In this document: positions 5,492-11,956 of the stretch, one piece after another
Layout: every line of letters begins with the position of its first letter
How positions within the stretch are numbered: the first letter of the stretch is position 1
Source: Pseudofrankia asymbiotica
GTDB lineage: Bacteria; Actinomycetota; Actinomycetes; Frankiales; Frankiaceae
Reading direction: 5' to 3'
DNA length: 11,956 nt
NCBI RefSeq assembly: GCF_001983105.1
Contig: NZ_MOMC01000002.1
Location: 83,577 to 95,532, forward strand
The notes under the pieces: generated by a model
Database searches by the model: none
Seen by the model: the letters and a program-made list of their open reading frames with translations, nothing else
What the model was told of the DNA's origin: nothing
Translations under genes and position numbers: made by a program

Positions 5492-6814
5492 GTGTCGTCA
5501 CCACCCTCAGGACAGGCGCGCAGCACCGTGGACGCTGCCGCGCGGGCCGCGCAAGCCCTCCACCACATGGAGGCGACCGGGTTCGTGGAAATCTCCGCGA
5601 CAACGGCCACCTACCTGCAGGTAGTTGGGACGCTGCCCGGTCTGGATCCGGGAACGCAGTTTCCGCGGTCGGCGAGTCTCGTCGCCCGCGTGCTCGACGG
5701 TGCCCCAGCCATCGGCACCAATGTGGGGATGGAACCGAGTCTGGCGGACACGGCCGAACACGAACGCCTCGGGGTGGGCAGTCACGTTGTCGTGCCGGTC
5801 CTCACCCGGACGGGCGAGCTCGCCGGACTGCTGGTCGGACTCGACCGCGGCGCGGTCGAGGTCGGTTCCACCGCGCTGCCACTGCTGCGAGGCATAGCCG
5901 ATGGCCTGGGCGCCGCGTGGCCGGCGGACGGTGCCACGCCCGGCGCGGCCACCCCCGAGGTGGCCACGCCCGAGGTGGCCTCCCCCGCGGCGCCGAGCAC
6001 GGCCGGCGCGACTTCCACGAGCGCCGCGCCCGGCGTCCCCTCGCCCGAACCGCCGCGACCGGGGCCCGGCCAGCACGGCGCGCCGCCGACCGCGCCCGAC
6101 GCGGCGGCAGAGCCGCCAGTCACCGGCCCAGGGCGCGCCGTTCCCGGACCCGCCCCGCTGGCTGGAGGCGCCGCCGGGGCGGCCAGGGCACCCCGCCCTG
6201 GACCCCCGCCGCGGCCTGGTCCCCGGCCGGGACCGCCGCCGCGCGCCGCCGCCCCGCACCCCCCGCACCCCCCGCACTCCGCGCAGCCATCGCCGGCACC
6301 GCCCGCGGCGGCGCCGACGGCGGGCAGTGAGATGCGGCTGCGCCGGACCGGCGCCGGCTGGGTGGTCGAAGGCCCCGGCACGGACGTCCGACCGGTGGGC
6401 GACCTGATCTCCGCGATGGTGCTGGCCGATCTGCTGGCGGAGGACCTGAACCCGCCCGGCCGGCCGCGCCGCGCCGACCGGGAGCTTGGCGAGATCGAGA
6501 AGCTGCGGCTGTCGGTGGTCCAGCTGGAGCACGCGCTCGCGTCCAGGGTGATCGTGGAGCAGGCGATCGGCGTGCTGGCCGAGCGCCATCACATCAAGCC
6601 GAGAGACGCGTTCGAGCGGCTGCGGCGCACCGCGCGGGGCATGGGCCGACGGGTGCACGACCTGGCCCGCCAGGTCGTCGAGTCGGTCAGCGACCCGCGG
6701 ATCGCGTTGCCAGGAGAACTCGGCGGCCGGCCGGGGCCGGGGGCCGCGGCCGGGCCAGGGCCGGGCACCACGCCCCGGCCGACCCCACCGCGTCCCGCGC
6801 CTACTCGCCACTGA
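5492..6814 (+). CDS. ANTAR-domain regulator with GAF-like sensor and long proline-rich linker
   Basis: A protein of about 440 residues. Residues 25-145 look like a degenerate GAF sensor (small-molecule binding in the family). Residues 147-278 are a low-complexity Ala/Pro/Gly/Arg linker with a PPHPPH run. Residues 280-320 form a short conserved-looking block (MRLRRT...VGDLISAMVLADLLAEDL). Residues 341-399 are the ANTAR domain: a helix with LEHALASRVIVEQAIGVLAE, then the DAFERLRRTAR and RVHDLARQVV helices. ANTAR proteins bind paired hairpins in nascent RNA and prevent termination; the targets here are unknown. The tail of about 35 residues is again Pro/Gly-rich. I prefer the GTG at 5492 because GGGAGAG (5477-5483) lies 8 nt upstream; an in-frame GTG at 5450 would add 14 residues. 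The frame over the linker is supported by the conserved ends on both sides. Confidence 0.87.
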   Translation: MSSPPSGQARSTVDAAARAAQALHHMEATGFVEISATTATYLQVVGTLPGLDPGTQFPRSASLVARVLDGAPAIGTNVGMEPSLADTAEHERLGVGSHVVVPVLTRTGELAGLLVGLDRGAVEVGSTALPLLRGIADGLGAAWPADGATPGAATPEVATPEVASPAAPSTAGATSTSAAPGVPSPEPPRPGPGQHGAPPTAPDAAAEPPVTGPGRAVPGPAPLAGGAAGAARAPRPGPPPRPGPRPGPPPRAAAPHPPHPPHSAQPSPAPPAAAPTAGSEMRLRRTGAGWVVEGPGTDVRPVGDLISAMVLADLLAEDLNPPGRPRRADRELGEIEKLRLSVVQLEHALASRVIVEQAIGVLAERHHIKPRDAFERLRRTARGMGRRVHDLARQVVESVSDPRIALPGELGGRPGPGAAAGPGPGTTPRPTPPRPAPTRH

Positions 6815-6842
6815 GGGTCGCGGGCTCCGGCGCCGACCGGCT

Positions 6843-6865
6843 CCTCGATGGTGCGGCCACCGAGG
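6843..6865. terminator. Hairpin between convergent genes, probable bidirectional terminator
   Basis: Arms 6843-6851 and 6857-6865 form a 9-bp stem with one mismatch and a 5-nt loop, in the 78-bp gap between the ends of the ANTAR gene (plus) and the M16 gene (minus). No U-tract. Confidence 0.45.
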
Positions 6866-6892
6866 AACGGCCGGCGGCGCGGCGCCGAGGCG

Positions 6893-8251
6893 TCAGGAAG
6901 CGGTTGGCTGGTCGATCACGGCCGTGGTGACGGCGCCGAGCGCCGCGACCGCGCCCGTGATCTTCTCGGCGTCGCCGACGAGGACCGTGACGAGCCTGGT
7001 CGGCGCGAGCAGACCGGCGGACACGGCGAGCACGTCCTCGGCGGTGACCTTGGTCAGTGCCGCCGGATGGTCACGTAGGTACTCGACCCCGATGCCCGCG
7101 CCCGCGAGCCCCGACAGCGTGGAGGCGAGGCCGGCGGCCGTCGCGCTACCGAGCGCCATGGTCCCCACCGAGTACTGCCGGGCCGCCTCGAGCTCCTCGG
7201 ACTCCGGCGCGAGAACCGCCATGCGGCCGAGCTCGTAGAAGATCTCCAGCAACGCGGGCCCGGTGACGTCGGTGGCGACGTCGGCGGCGGCCGTGAACCG
7301 GGAACCGGCCAGGTAGTGGTCGACGGAGCTGCGCGGCGAGTAGGTGTAGCCCTTGTCCTCGCGGATGTTGTCGACCAGCCGCGAGCTGAAGTAGCCCCCG
7401 AAGATCGTGTTGGCGAGCCGCTGCGTCGGGTAGCCGGGATCGTGGCGGTCGAGCGCGGCGCCACCGAGGCGGATGTTCGTCTGCACCGCGCCCGGCCGGT
7501 TCACGATCAGGATCGGGCCGGTCGCCAGGGCCGGGACCGCCGGCATGACCTCGGGCTCGCCACCGGACCAGCCGCCCAGCGCCGCCTCGACGGCGTCGAG
7601 CGCCGCCGCCGGGTCGACGTCGCCGACCAGGGTGAGGATCGCGCCGCGCGGGGAGATCCTGGCCGTGTGCAGGTCACGGACCGCCCCGACGCCCACCCCG
7701 GCGAGCACGGCCGGCTCGGCCACGACGCTGCCGTAGGGGTGGCCGGGGAACATCCGGCGCAGCAGCGCCTCCCGGGCGATCACGGCCGGCTGGCTGAGCG
7801 CCATCGTGGCGTCCTCGACCACCCGGTCGCGCTCGCCGCTGAACTCGTCGTCGGGGTAGCTCGCCTCGGTCAGCACCTCGGCGAGGATCCCCAGCAGTGG
7901 GTCGAGGTTGGTGGCCAGCGCCGAGCCGACGACCGCGAGCCTGTCGGCGTCGACCCCGGTGGAGAGGGATCCGCCGAGCGCCTGCACGGCGGTGGCGATC
8001 TCCACCCGGTCACGCTTCGCCGTACCGGTGAAGAGCGTCTCGGCGAGGAGCTCGGCCTGCGCGGCGAAGTCCGTGCCCAGGCCGGTGAACGGGATCCGAA
8101 GCCTCAGCTCCACCAGCGGGACGCTGGTACGCGCCACCACCAGCACCCGCAGCCCGCTCGGCAGCGTCCGCTCCACCACTGTCGGAAGCTCCGCCGGCAC
8201 CGTCGGGCGGACCGCCGGGATGATGCTGGCCCGCTCGGTCGTCGTCGTCAT
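6893..8251 (-). CDS. M16 family peptidase subunit lacking the zinc motif
   Basis: A 452-residue M16 (pitrilysin/processing-peptidase) fold protein. The place of the zinc motif HxxEH is taken by E67-L-L-A-E71 (before TLFTGT), so both metal histidines and the catalytic Glu are missing. The second-half substrate-binding motif is intact: GGYFSSRL at 285-292, then R297 and Y302/Y304 in NIREDKGYTYSPRSS. In bacterial heterodimers this Arg/Tyr subunit completes the active site of its HxxEH partner, which is encoded just upstream at 8388-9731. No signal peptide is visible. The ATG at 8251 has no good ribosome binding site, but it overlaps as ATGA the stop of a 38-codon frame (8248-8364), which may supply ribosomes by coupling. 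Confidence 0.92.
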   Translation of the reverse strand: MTTTTERASIIPAVRPTVPAELPTVVERTLPSGLRVLVVARTSVPLVELRLRIPFTGLGTDFAAQAELLAETLFTGTAKRDRVEIATAVQALGGSLSTGVDADRLAVVGSALATNLDPLLGILAEVLTEASYPDDEFSGERDRVVEDATMALSQPAVIAREALLRRMFPGHPYGSVVAEPAVLAGVGVGAVRDLHTARISPRGAILTLVGDVDPAAALDAVEAALGGWSGGEPEVMPAVPALATGPILIVNRPGAVQTNIRLGGAALDRHDPGYPTQRLANTIFGGYFSSRLVDNIREDKGYTYSPRSSVDHYLAGSRFTAAADVATDVTGPALLEIFYELGRMAVLAPESEELEAARQYSVGTMALGSATAAGLASTLSGLAGAGIGVEYLRDHPAALTKVTAEDVLAVSAGLLAPTRLVTVLVGDAEKITGAVAALGAVTTAVIDQPTAS

Positions 8252-8364
8252 CGCCCGCGCCGTCCCGTCGCTAGATGTCCTCTACCGGCCCCAGCCGCCG
8301 GGCACGCGCGACCACGCCACGATCGCGGCTGCCTCGGCCGATCGGCCGCCCCGCGGGCGACCAT
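8248..8364 (-). CDS. Possible 38-codon Arg-rich coupling ORF between the M16 genes
   Basis: ATG at 8364 with GGAAGGA (8369-8375) 4 nt upstream, starting 23 nt after the stop of the catalytic M16 gene. It ends in a TGA that overlaps the ATG of the next M16 gene (ATGA). The peptide is about one-third Arg and resembles no family I know. About a third of its codons end in A or T, unlike its neighbours, so it is more likely a coupling device or chance than a functional protein. It fills the 136-bp gap almost entirely. Confidence 0.3.
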   Translation of the reverse strand: MVARGAADRPRQPRSWRGRACPAAGAGRGHLATGRRGR

Positions 8365-8387
8365 CGTGTCCTTCCACCCGTCCACCG

Positions 8388-9731
8388 TCATGAGGCCGCC
8401 CCGGCCTTCAGTTCCAGCACTGAACGCCCCTGCGCGCGCAGCGCGGCCGCGGCGGCGGCGACGTCGTCGCCCGTCACCTCGGACAGCAGCGCCGGCAGCT
8501 CGTTGAGTGTCTCCGGGCGGCCCCGGTGCAGCTCGAAGGCGCCGAACGCGAGCGCCCGGCCCAGCGCGTCGTCCGCCTCGCGCAGCAGCCCCGAGGCGAC
8601 GCGCGCGCGTATCCGCTCCAGTTCGCCGTCGGCGAGGCCGTCGGTCGCGACCCGGTCGAGCTCCTCGTCGATCGCGGCGAGGATCCCGTCCGCCGGGGAC
8701 TCCGCCGGGTGCCGGGCCTCCACCGTCAGCAGCAGCGGGTCGCGCTGGTCGAACGGGTCGCCGAAGGTGCCGACGTAGCTGCTCACGCCGATCACTGACC
8801 GGTCGGTCTGTACCAGCCGCCGCTCGAGCCGGCTCGCGTCACCGGAAGTGAGCACGTCGGTCAGCAGGTAGTGCGCGAGGAAGGCGGACAGGTCCGCATC
8901 CGGGTCCGGGACCCGGTAACCGATCGCGAGCGCCGGCCGGGGCGCGAGCCTGTCGACGAGATCGCCCCGCCGCTCGTCGGACCTGACCGGCTCGGCGAAG
9001 CTGCGTCGTTCCGGCACCGCGCGGGCGGCGATATCGCCGAAGTACCGTTCCACGAGTTTCATCGCGTCGTCGGCGGCGAAGTCACCCGCGACCGTCAGGA
9101 CGGCGTTGCCCGGGGCGTAGAACTTCTCGAAGAAGTCCTCCGCGTCGTCCAGGCTCGCCGCCTCCAACTCGCTGAAGTCGCCGTAACCGTTGTGGGCGTT
9201 CGGGAAGGTGTCGAACGCGACCGGCGGCAGGGTGATCCAGGGGAAGCCGCCGTATGGGCGGTTCATCACGTTTACCCGGATTTCCTCCTGGACGACGGCG
9301 ATCTGGTTGTCCAGGTTCTCGCGGGTGATTTTCGGGGCCCGCATCCGGTCGGCCTCAAGGAAGAGAGCCAGCTCGAGCGCGCCGGCCGGGAGCAGCTCGT
9401 AGTAGTCCGTGTGGTCCGGGTGTGTGGAGCCGTTGAAGATTCCGCCGGCGGCCTGCACGTACTTCGGGTGTTCGGCCTTCCCGACGTTCTCGCTGCCCTG
9501 GAACATCATGTGTTCGAACAGGTGCGCGAACCCGGTGCGGCCCTCGGGCTCGGATCGGAATCCGACGTCATAGTGCACGGCGATGGCCACGACCGGCGCC
9601 GTCGCGTCAGGGGCGAGCACCACCCGCAGCCCGTTGTCAAGCCGGGCCTTCTCCAACGGATAGGCGGGCGAGGGAAGAGACGGGGTCATCGTGGCGGACA
9701 CCGTCGGGCCGGTGCCGGTACGTGAGGACAC
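8388..9731 (-). CDS. M16 family zinc metallopeptidase, catalytic subunit
   Basis: A 447-residue protein. H70-L-F-E73-H74 is the inverted zinc motif HxxEH, and E150 (in VVQEEIR) is the third zinc ligand at the usual distance of about 76 residues. The GGIFNGSTHPDHTDYYE block (96-112) is the typical core strand and loop, and GYGDFSELE follows at 182-190. It is the active partner of the non-zinc subunit encoded downstream; together they likely form a heterodimeric clamshell protease for unfolded peptides, probably cytoplasmic as no signal is visible. Start: GTG at 9731 has no ribosome binding site, but a TAGCGT -10-like box (9740-9745, minus strand) lies 8 nt upstream, compatible with leaderless initiation. 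In-frame GTG 9701 and ATG 9689 are alternatives. Confidence 0.93.
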   Translation of the reverse strand: MSSRTGTGPTVSATMTPSLPSPAYPLEKARLDNGLRVVLAPDATAPVVAIAVHYDVGFRSEPEGRTGFAHLFEHMMFQGSENVGKAEHPKYVQAAGGIFNGSTHPDHTDYYELLPAGALELALFLEADRMRAPKITRENLDNQIAVVQEEIRVNVMNRPYGGFPWITLPPVAFDTFPNAHNGYGDFSELEAASLDDAEDFFEKFYAPGNAVLTVAGDFAADDAMKLVERYFGDIAARAVPERRSFAEPVRSDERRGDLVDRLAPRPALAIGYRVPDPDADLSAFLAHYLLTDVLTSGDASRLERRLVQTDRSVIGVSSYVGTFGDPFDQRDPLLLTVEARHPAESPADGILAAIDEELDRVATDGLADGELERIRARVASGLLREADDALGRALAFGAFELHRGRPETLNELPALLSEVTGDDVAAAAAALRAQGRSVLELKAGAAS

Positions 9732-9778
9732 ATCTGGTCACGCTACTGCCCCCGGAGGGCTCATCGGCACCGGTAGCG

Positions 9779-9815
9779 CCAAACGGGGCGGTGCCGAAGC
9801 GCCCGCCCCGTTTGG
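9779..9815. terminator. Inverted repeat, 13-bp perfect arms, overlapping the next hairpin
   Basis: Arms 9779-9791 and 9803-9815 with an 11-nt loop. It is the second structure past the stop of the lipoprotein gene (minus direction) and upstream of the M16 pair. Its 3' arm shares 9812-9815 with the larger hairpin 9812-9855, so both cannot be fully paired at once. Confidence 0.55.
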
Positions 9816-9855
9816 TGGCTGAAGCGCGGCACCAGTGCCGCGCTTCAGCCACCAA
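9812..9855 (-). terminator. Very long perfect hairpin after the lipoprotein gene
   Basis: Arms 9812-9832 and 9835-9855 are perfect 21-bp complements around a 2-nt gap (effective loop of 4 or more nt). It lies 14 nt past the stop of the lipoprotein gene and is very probably its terminator. No U-tract, as at the other GC-rich hairpins here. Confidence 0.65.
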
Positions 9856-9869
9856 GGTCGGACGAGGAG

Positions 9870-10757
9870 TCAGCCGACCTCGAAACCGCTCGCGAGGATG
9901 GCCGCGAACTCCGGGGGCGAGCCGACGGGGGTGGAGACGATGTAGCGGCCGGGGCTCAGCGTGGCCAGGCCATAGGCCGGGTCGGGGCCGGTGGGCTGGG
10001 CCACCGCGACGATGTCGGCGATGTCCTCGAGGTTGGCCTTGCCGGACTGGACGTCCGCGGCGGTCGCGGTCTGGCCGTCCCGGATCTTGCCGAGCAGCAG
10101 GATGAAGCCGGCCTTCGCCGGGTCGGAGCCGGTGTTCGCGAACCTCATCGCCACCGGGCCGGCGGGCAGTGTGGCGGGCACGCCGGCGAGCGCGCCGCCG
10201 TCGCTGTTGGTCACGTCGAGCGTCGTGTAGCCACACGAGTCGTGCACCCACGCGTTGACAGCGGTGAGCGCGGTGCGCAGCGAGGCATCGTCGGTGGACA
10301 CCGGCTTCCCATCCTTGGCGCCCCGCACGGCCGCCGCCAGCACGTCGACCTGGCTGGTGAGGCTGGCTGGAACGCCCGCGCGCACCGTGGTGACCTGGGT
10401 CTGCAGCGGCGTCGCCCAGGCGGTGAGCTCGGCCGCGGACGCCGGCGGGCCCTCGGGGTCGATCCCGGGGACGTTCACCCAGTCGCTGGCCAGCGCGGCG
10501 GAGCACGCCGCCGCGCTGGCGTCGGCGGTCGCGGCGCCGGCCGCCGGCGTGGCCGCCACCGCAGGCGTTCCGGACGAATCAGTGGAGCCGGTGGAGCCGG
10601 AGCAACCGGCGAGCAGGACGGCCGCGCCGATGCCGAAGGCTCCCGCCGCGGCGGTCCAGCCGCGTCGGCTGGAGAGCCCCGGACCGCGCGACGCTTCGCG
10701 ACGGTCGCGCGGTCCCGGGCGACGACGGGACTGGCCGCCAATGGTGTGGATCTTCAT
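9870..10757 (-). CDS. Secreted lipoprotein of unknown function with Tat-like signal
   Basis: A 295-residue protein. The signal has a long basic n-region with S30-R31-R32-G-W, then a hydrophobic stretch, and the lipobox LLAGC with Cys52, so it should be lipidated and held on the outer face of the membrane. Residues 53-82 are a Ser/Ala/Thr-rich tether. Residues 83-178 look helical, with Cys85 and Cys175 able to form a disulfide. From about 178 the pattern is beta-rich: TLPAGPVAMRFANTG at 196-210, GFILLLGKIRDGQT at 217-230, and LSPGRYIVSTPV at 267-278. This recalls cupredoxin-like domains, but I see no copper ligands; that fold guess is an inference. The ATG at 10757 is preceded by GGGAGAG (10761-10767), and no later ATG or GTG precedes the signal. 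No operon partner; divergent from the membrane gene at 10968. Confidence 0.85.
   Translation of the reverse strand: MKIHTIGGQSRRRPGPRDRREASRGPGLSSRRGWTAAAGAFGIGAAVLLAGCSGSTGSTDSSGTPAVAATPAAGAATADASAAACSAALASDWVNVPGIDPEGPPASAAELTAWATPLQTQVTTVRAGVPASLTSQVDVLAAAVRGAKDGKPVSTDDASLRTALTAVNAWVHDSCGYTTLDVTNSDGGALAGVPATLPAGPVAMRFANTGSDPAKAGFILLLGKIRDGQTATAADVQSGKANLEDIADIVAVAQPTGPDPAYGLATLSPGRYIVSTPVGSPPEFAAILASGFEVG
10681..10715. repeat. Perfect 11-bp inverted repeat inside the lipoprotein signal-peptide region
   Basis: Arms 10681-10691 and 10705-10715 with a 13-nt loop, 42-76 nt inside the lipoprotein coding region. It encodes the Arg-rich n-region. A mRNA hairpin here could affect early translation, but GC-rich Arg codons also make such repeats by chance. 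Confidence 0.45.
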
Positions 10758-10857
10758 TGTTCTCTCCCGATCGAATTCTGGCCGGACCGGTCGGGCTGAC
10801 CGGCCGCTGTGGCAGGGCGATCATTCGGTCGGGCAGGTCCCGCGGGCACGGGTGCAC

Positions 10858-10901
10858 GTTCCCGTCGGGGCTCGGGAGAACTTCCCGGGATCGACGGGAA
10901 C
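10858..10901. promoter_or_regulatory. Nested palindrome in the divergent promoter region, candidate operator or paired ECF -35 boxes
   Basis: Outer arms 10858-10867 and 10892-10901 are perfect 10-bp complements, and inner arms 10873-10877 and 10883-10887 form a second smaller palindrome. Each outer arm reads CGACGGGAAC outward on its own strand, and GGGAAC resembles ECF sigma -35 boxes. The site lies in the 210-bp gap between the lipoprotein gene (minus) and the membrane gene (plus). No clear -10 partners are seen. Confidence 0.45.
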
Positions 10902-10967
10902 CGACATGCCCCACACTTGATCCGACGGGCGCGATCACGCGGCCCCACAGCCCCTTCGGGGGACCAG

Positions 10968-11956
10968 ATGCAGGGAGCTGGCGTGGATGTGACCGCGCAG
11001 GACCCGCCGCCAGGGCCAGCGCCACGCTCACGGTCACGGTTGCGCTGGCTCGCGCACGTCCTGTCGCTGACCGTGGCGGCGATGATCGTCATCGGTGTGG
11101 TGCTGGTCCTGGCCACGCCGGACGGGGTGGCCTCGCCGTCCAGCGGTTCGGCCAGCACGTTCGGCTGGACGAACATCGTGCTCGCCGTACCGTTCGCCGC
11201 CGCCGGCTGGCTGCTGGCCTCGCGCCGGCCGGAGGTGCCGTTCGGCTGGCTCGCGCTTGCCGCCGCGTTCGGCCACGCCGGGGCGGCCGCCGGCAGTGGC
11301 TGGCTGATGGTCGCCGTCTACGGCGGCCACGACCTGCCGGGCCTGATCCCCGTCGTGATTCTCACTGGCGCCTGTGAGCCGTTGGAGCCGATCGTGCTGG
11401 CGACCACGCTGGCGACCTTCCCGTACGGCCGGCTTCCTCGTGGACCGATCCGCTGGCTGGCCGTCGTCAGCATCGGACTGTGCGCCGTGGGCTGGCTGAC
11501 CGGGCCGACGACAGACCTCAGGTTCGTCGACCCCCCGCCGAAGTACGCGCACTTCGCCAACCCGATCGCCGTTCCCGGCACCCAGCTACTGGCGGTGACC
11601 GCGATCGCCTCCGGCATGCTGCTCGCGTCGGTCCTGATGGTGGTCCGGTGGCTGCGCGCCGAGGGCGAACTACGCCAGGTGCTGCGCTGGCTCGCGGTGA
11701 CCAACGCGGCCGCCGCCGTGTCGACACCGTTCATCGTGGCGCTCCCGGCCGGCGGCTGGATCGCGACCGTCGGGACCATCGTCGAGCTGGTCGTCGTCGT
11801 CGCCGTGGTGCTCGCGAACCGGGTCTACGGCGTAGAGGTCGTGCTCAACCGCACGCTCGTCTATGTGCTGCTCACCGCGTTCGTGGCCGCGGCGTACGCG
11901 GCTGGTGTCGCCGTGCTCGCCGCGTTCGGCCAGTCCGTCGGCGGGCCGTGGACGGC
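10968..11956 (+). CDS. Multi-pass membrane protein, probable N-terminal part of a sensor histidine kinase, cut by window edge
   Basis: The frame is open to the window end; 329 codons are visible. After a Pro/Arg-rich cytoplasmic start there are about nine hydrophobic segments, near residues 28-50, 66-84, 91-118, 126-150, 162-178, 202-226, 240-258, 263-283 and 296-320. FPYGRLPRGPIRW (151-163) and NRVYGVEVVLNRTLVY (284-299) match motifs I associate with the sensor domain of actinobacterial NarL-type histidine kinases, where GAF and kinase domains follow. No catalytic domain lies inside the window, so kinase activity is inferred. ATG at 10968 has GGGGGA nearby, and in-frame GTG at 10983 has GGGAG (10973-10977) 5 nt upstream; either may be right. 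It is divergent from the lipoprotein gene, which could be a coregulated partner. Confidence 0.8.
   Translation, partial: MQGAGVDVTAQDPPPGPAPRSRSRLRWLAHVLSLTVAAMIVIGVVLVLATPDGVASPSSGSASTFGWTNIVLAVPFAAAGWLLASRRPEVPFGWLALAAAFGHAGAAAGSGWLMVAVYGGHDLPGLIPVVILTGACEPLEPIVLATTLATFPYGRLPRGPIRWLAVVSIGLCAVGWLTGPTTDLRFVDPPPKYAHFANPIAVPGTQLLAVTAIASGMLLASVLMVVRWLRAEGELRQVLRWLAVTNAAAAVSTPFIVALPAGGWIATVGTIVELVVVVAVVLANRVYGVEVVLNRTLVYVLLTAFVAAAYAAGVAVLAAFGQSVGGPWT

Noticed and set aside
5507..6811. Minus-strand open frame of 434 codons
   Set aside because: It is antisense to the ANTAR gene, whose domain is clear. The product is low-complexity Arg/Gly.
7316..9725. Plus-strand open frames (7316-8506 and 8871-9725)
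   Set aside because: Antisense shadows of the two M16 genes, which carry conserved motifs in the minus frames.
10757..11377. Plus-strand frame of 206 codons over the divergent promoter and membrane gene
   Set aside because: It overlaps the membrane-protein frame that has clear hydrophobic segments and family motifs. This product is Arg/Gly-rich and unrecognisable.

Overview
The window is high-GC DNA with strong G/C third-position bias, GTG starts and actinobacterial gene families: WhiB7, mycoredoxin, UvrD2 with an HRDC domain, an ANTAR regulator and paired M16 peptidases. The whiB7 - uvrD2 - mrx1 order matches the one known from Mycobacterium tuberculosis (Rv3197A - Rv3198c - Rv3198A). The organism is an actinomycete; a Frankia-like genus is my guess from overall style and cannot be proved here. 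I see no mobile elements, CRISPR arrays, tRNA or rRNA genes.

Layout. (1) 1-1044, minus: an alkaline-phosphatase-superfamily protein, cut by the window edge, whose sequence blocks come in an unusual order. (2) 1045-1308: intergenic, with two perfect hairpins. (3) 1309-2380, minus: whiB7 with an elaborate leader of about 750 nt. It holds an A/T-rich element, -35 and -10 boxes, a 40-codon ORF, a 158-codon ORF with a strong ribosome binding site, a candidate antiterminator segment, and a classical intrinsic terminator with a U-tract just before the whiB7 start. This is the most striking regulatory structure in the window. (4) 2381-2597: a repetitive GC-rich spacer. (5) 2598-4946, minus: uvrD2. 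(6) 5138-5377, plus: mrx1. (7) 5492-6814, plus: a GAF-like / proline-rich linker / ANTAR regulator. (8) 6893-9731, minus: an M16 peptidase pair, catalytic subunit first and then the subunit lacking the zinc motif, with a possible 38-codon coupling ORF between them. (9) 9779-9855: two large overlapping hairpins. (10) 9870-10757, minus: a lipoprotein with a Tat-like signal. (11) 10968 to the window end, plus: the multi-pass membrane part of what is probably a sensor histidine kinase, divergent from the lipoprotein gene across a nested palindrome.

How the parts may work together. WhiB7 is the actinobacterial activator of intrinsic antibiotic resistance. Its leader looks built for ribosome-sensitive transcription attenuation plus autoactivation. 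UvrD2 (DNA repair helicase) and Mrx1 (mycothiol-dependent reductase) are its conserved neighbours, giving a stress-response neighbourhood. The two M16 genes probably encode one heterodimeric zinc protease. The lipoprotein and the membrane sensor share a divergent promoter region and may be coregulated. Two genes run off the window edges (1-1044 and 10968-11956).
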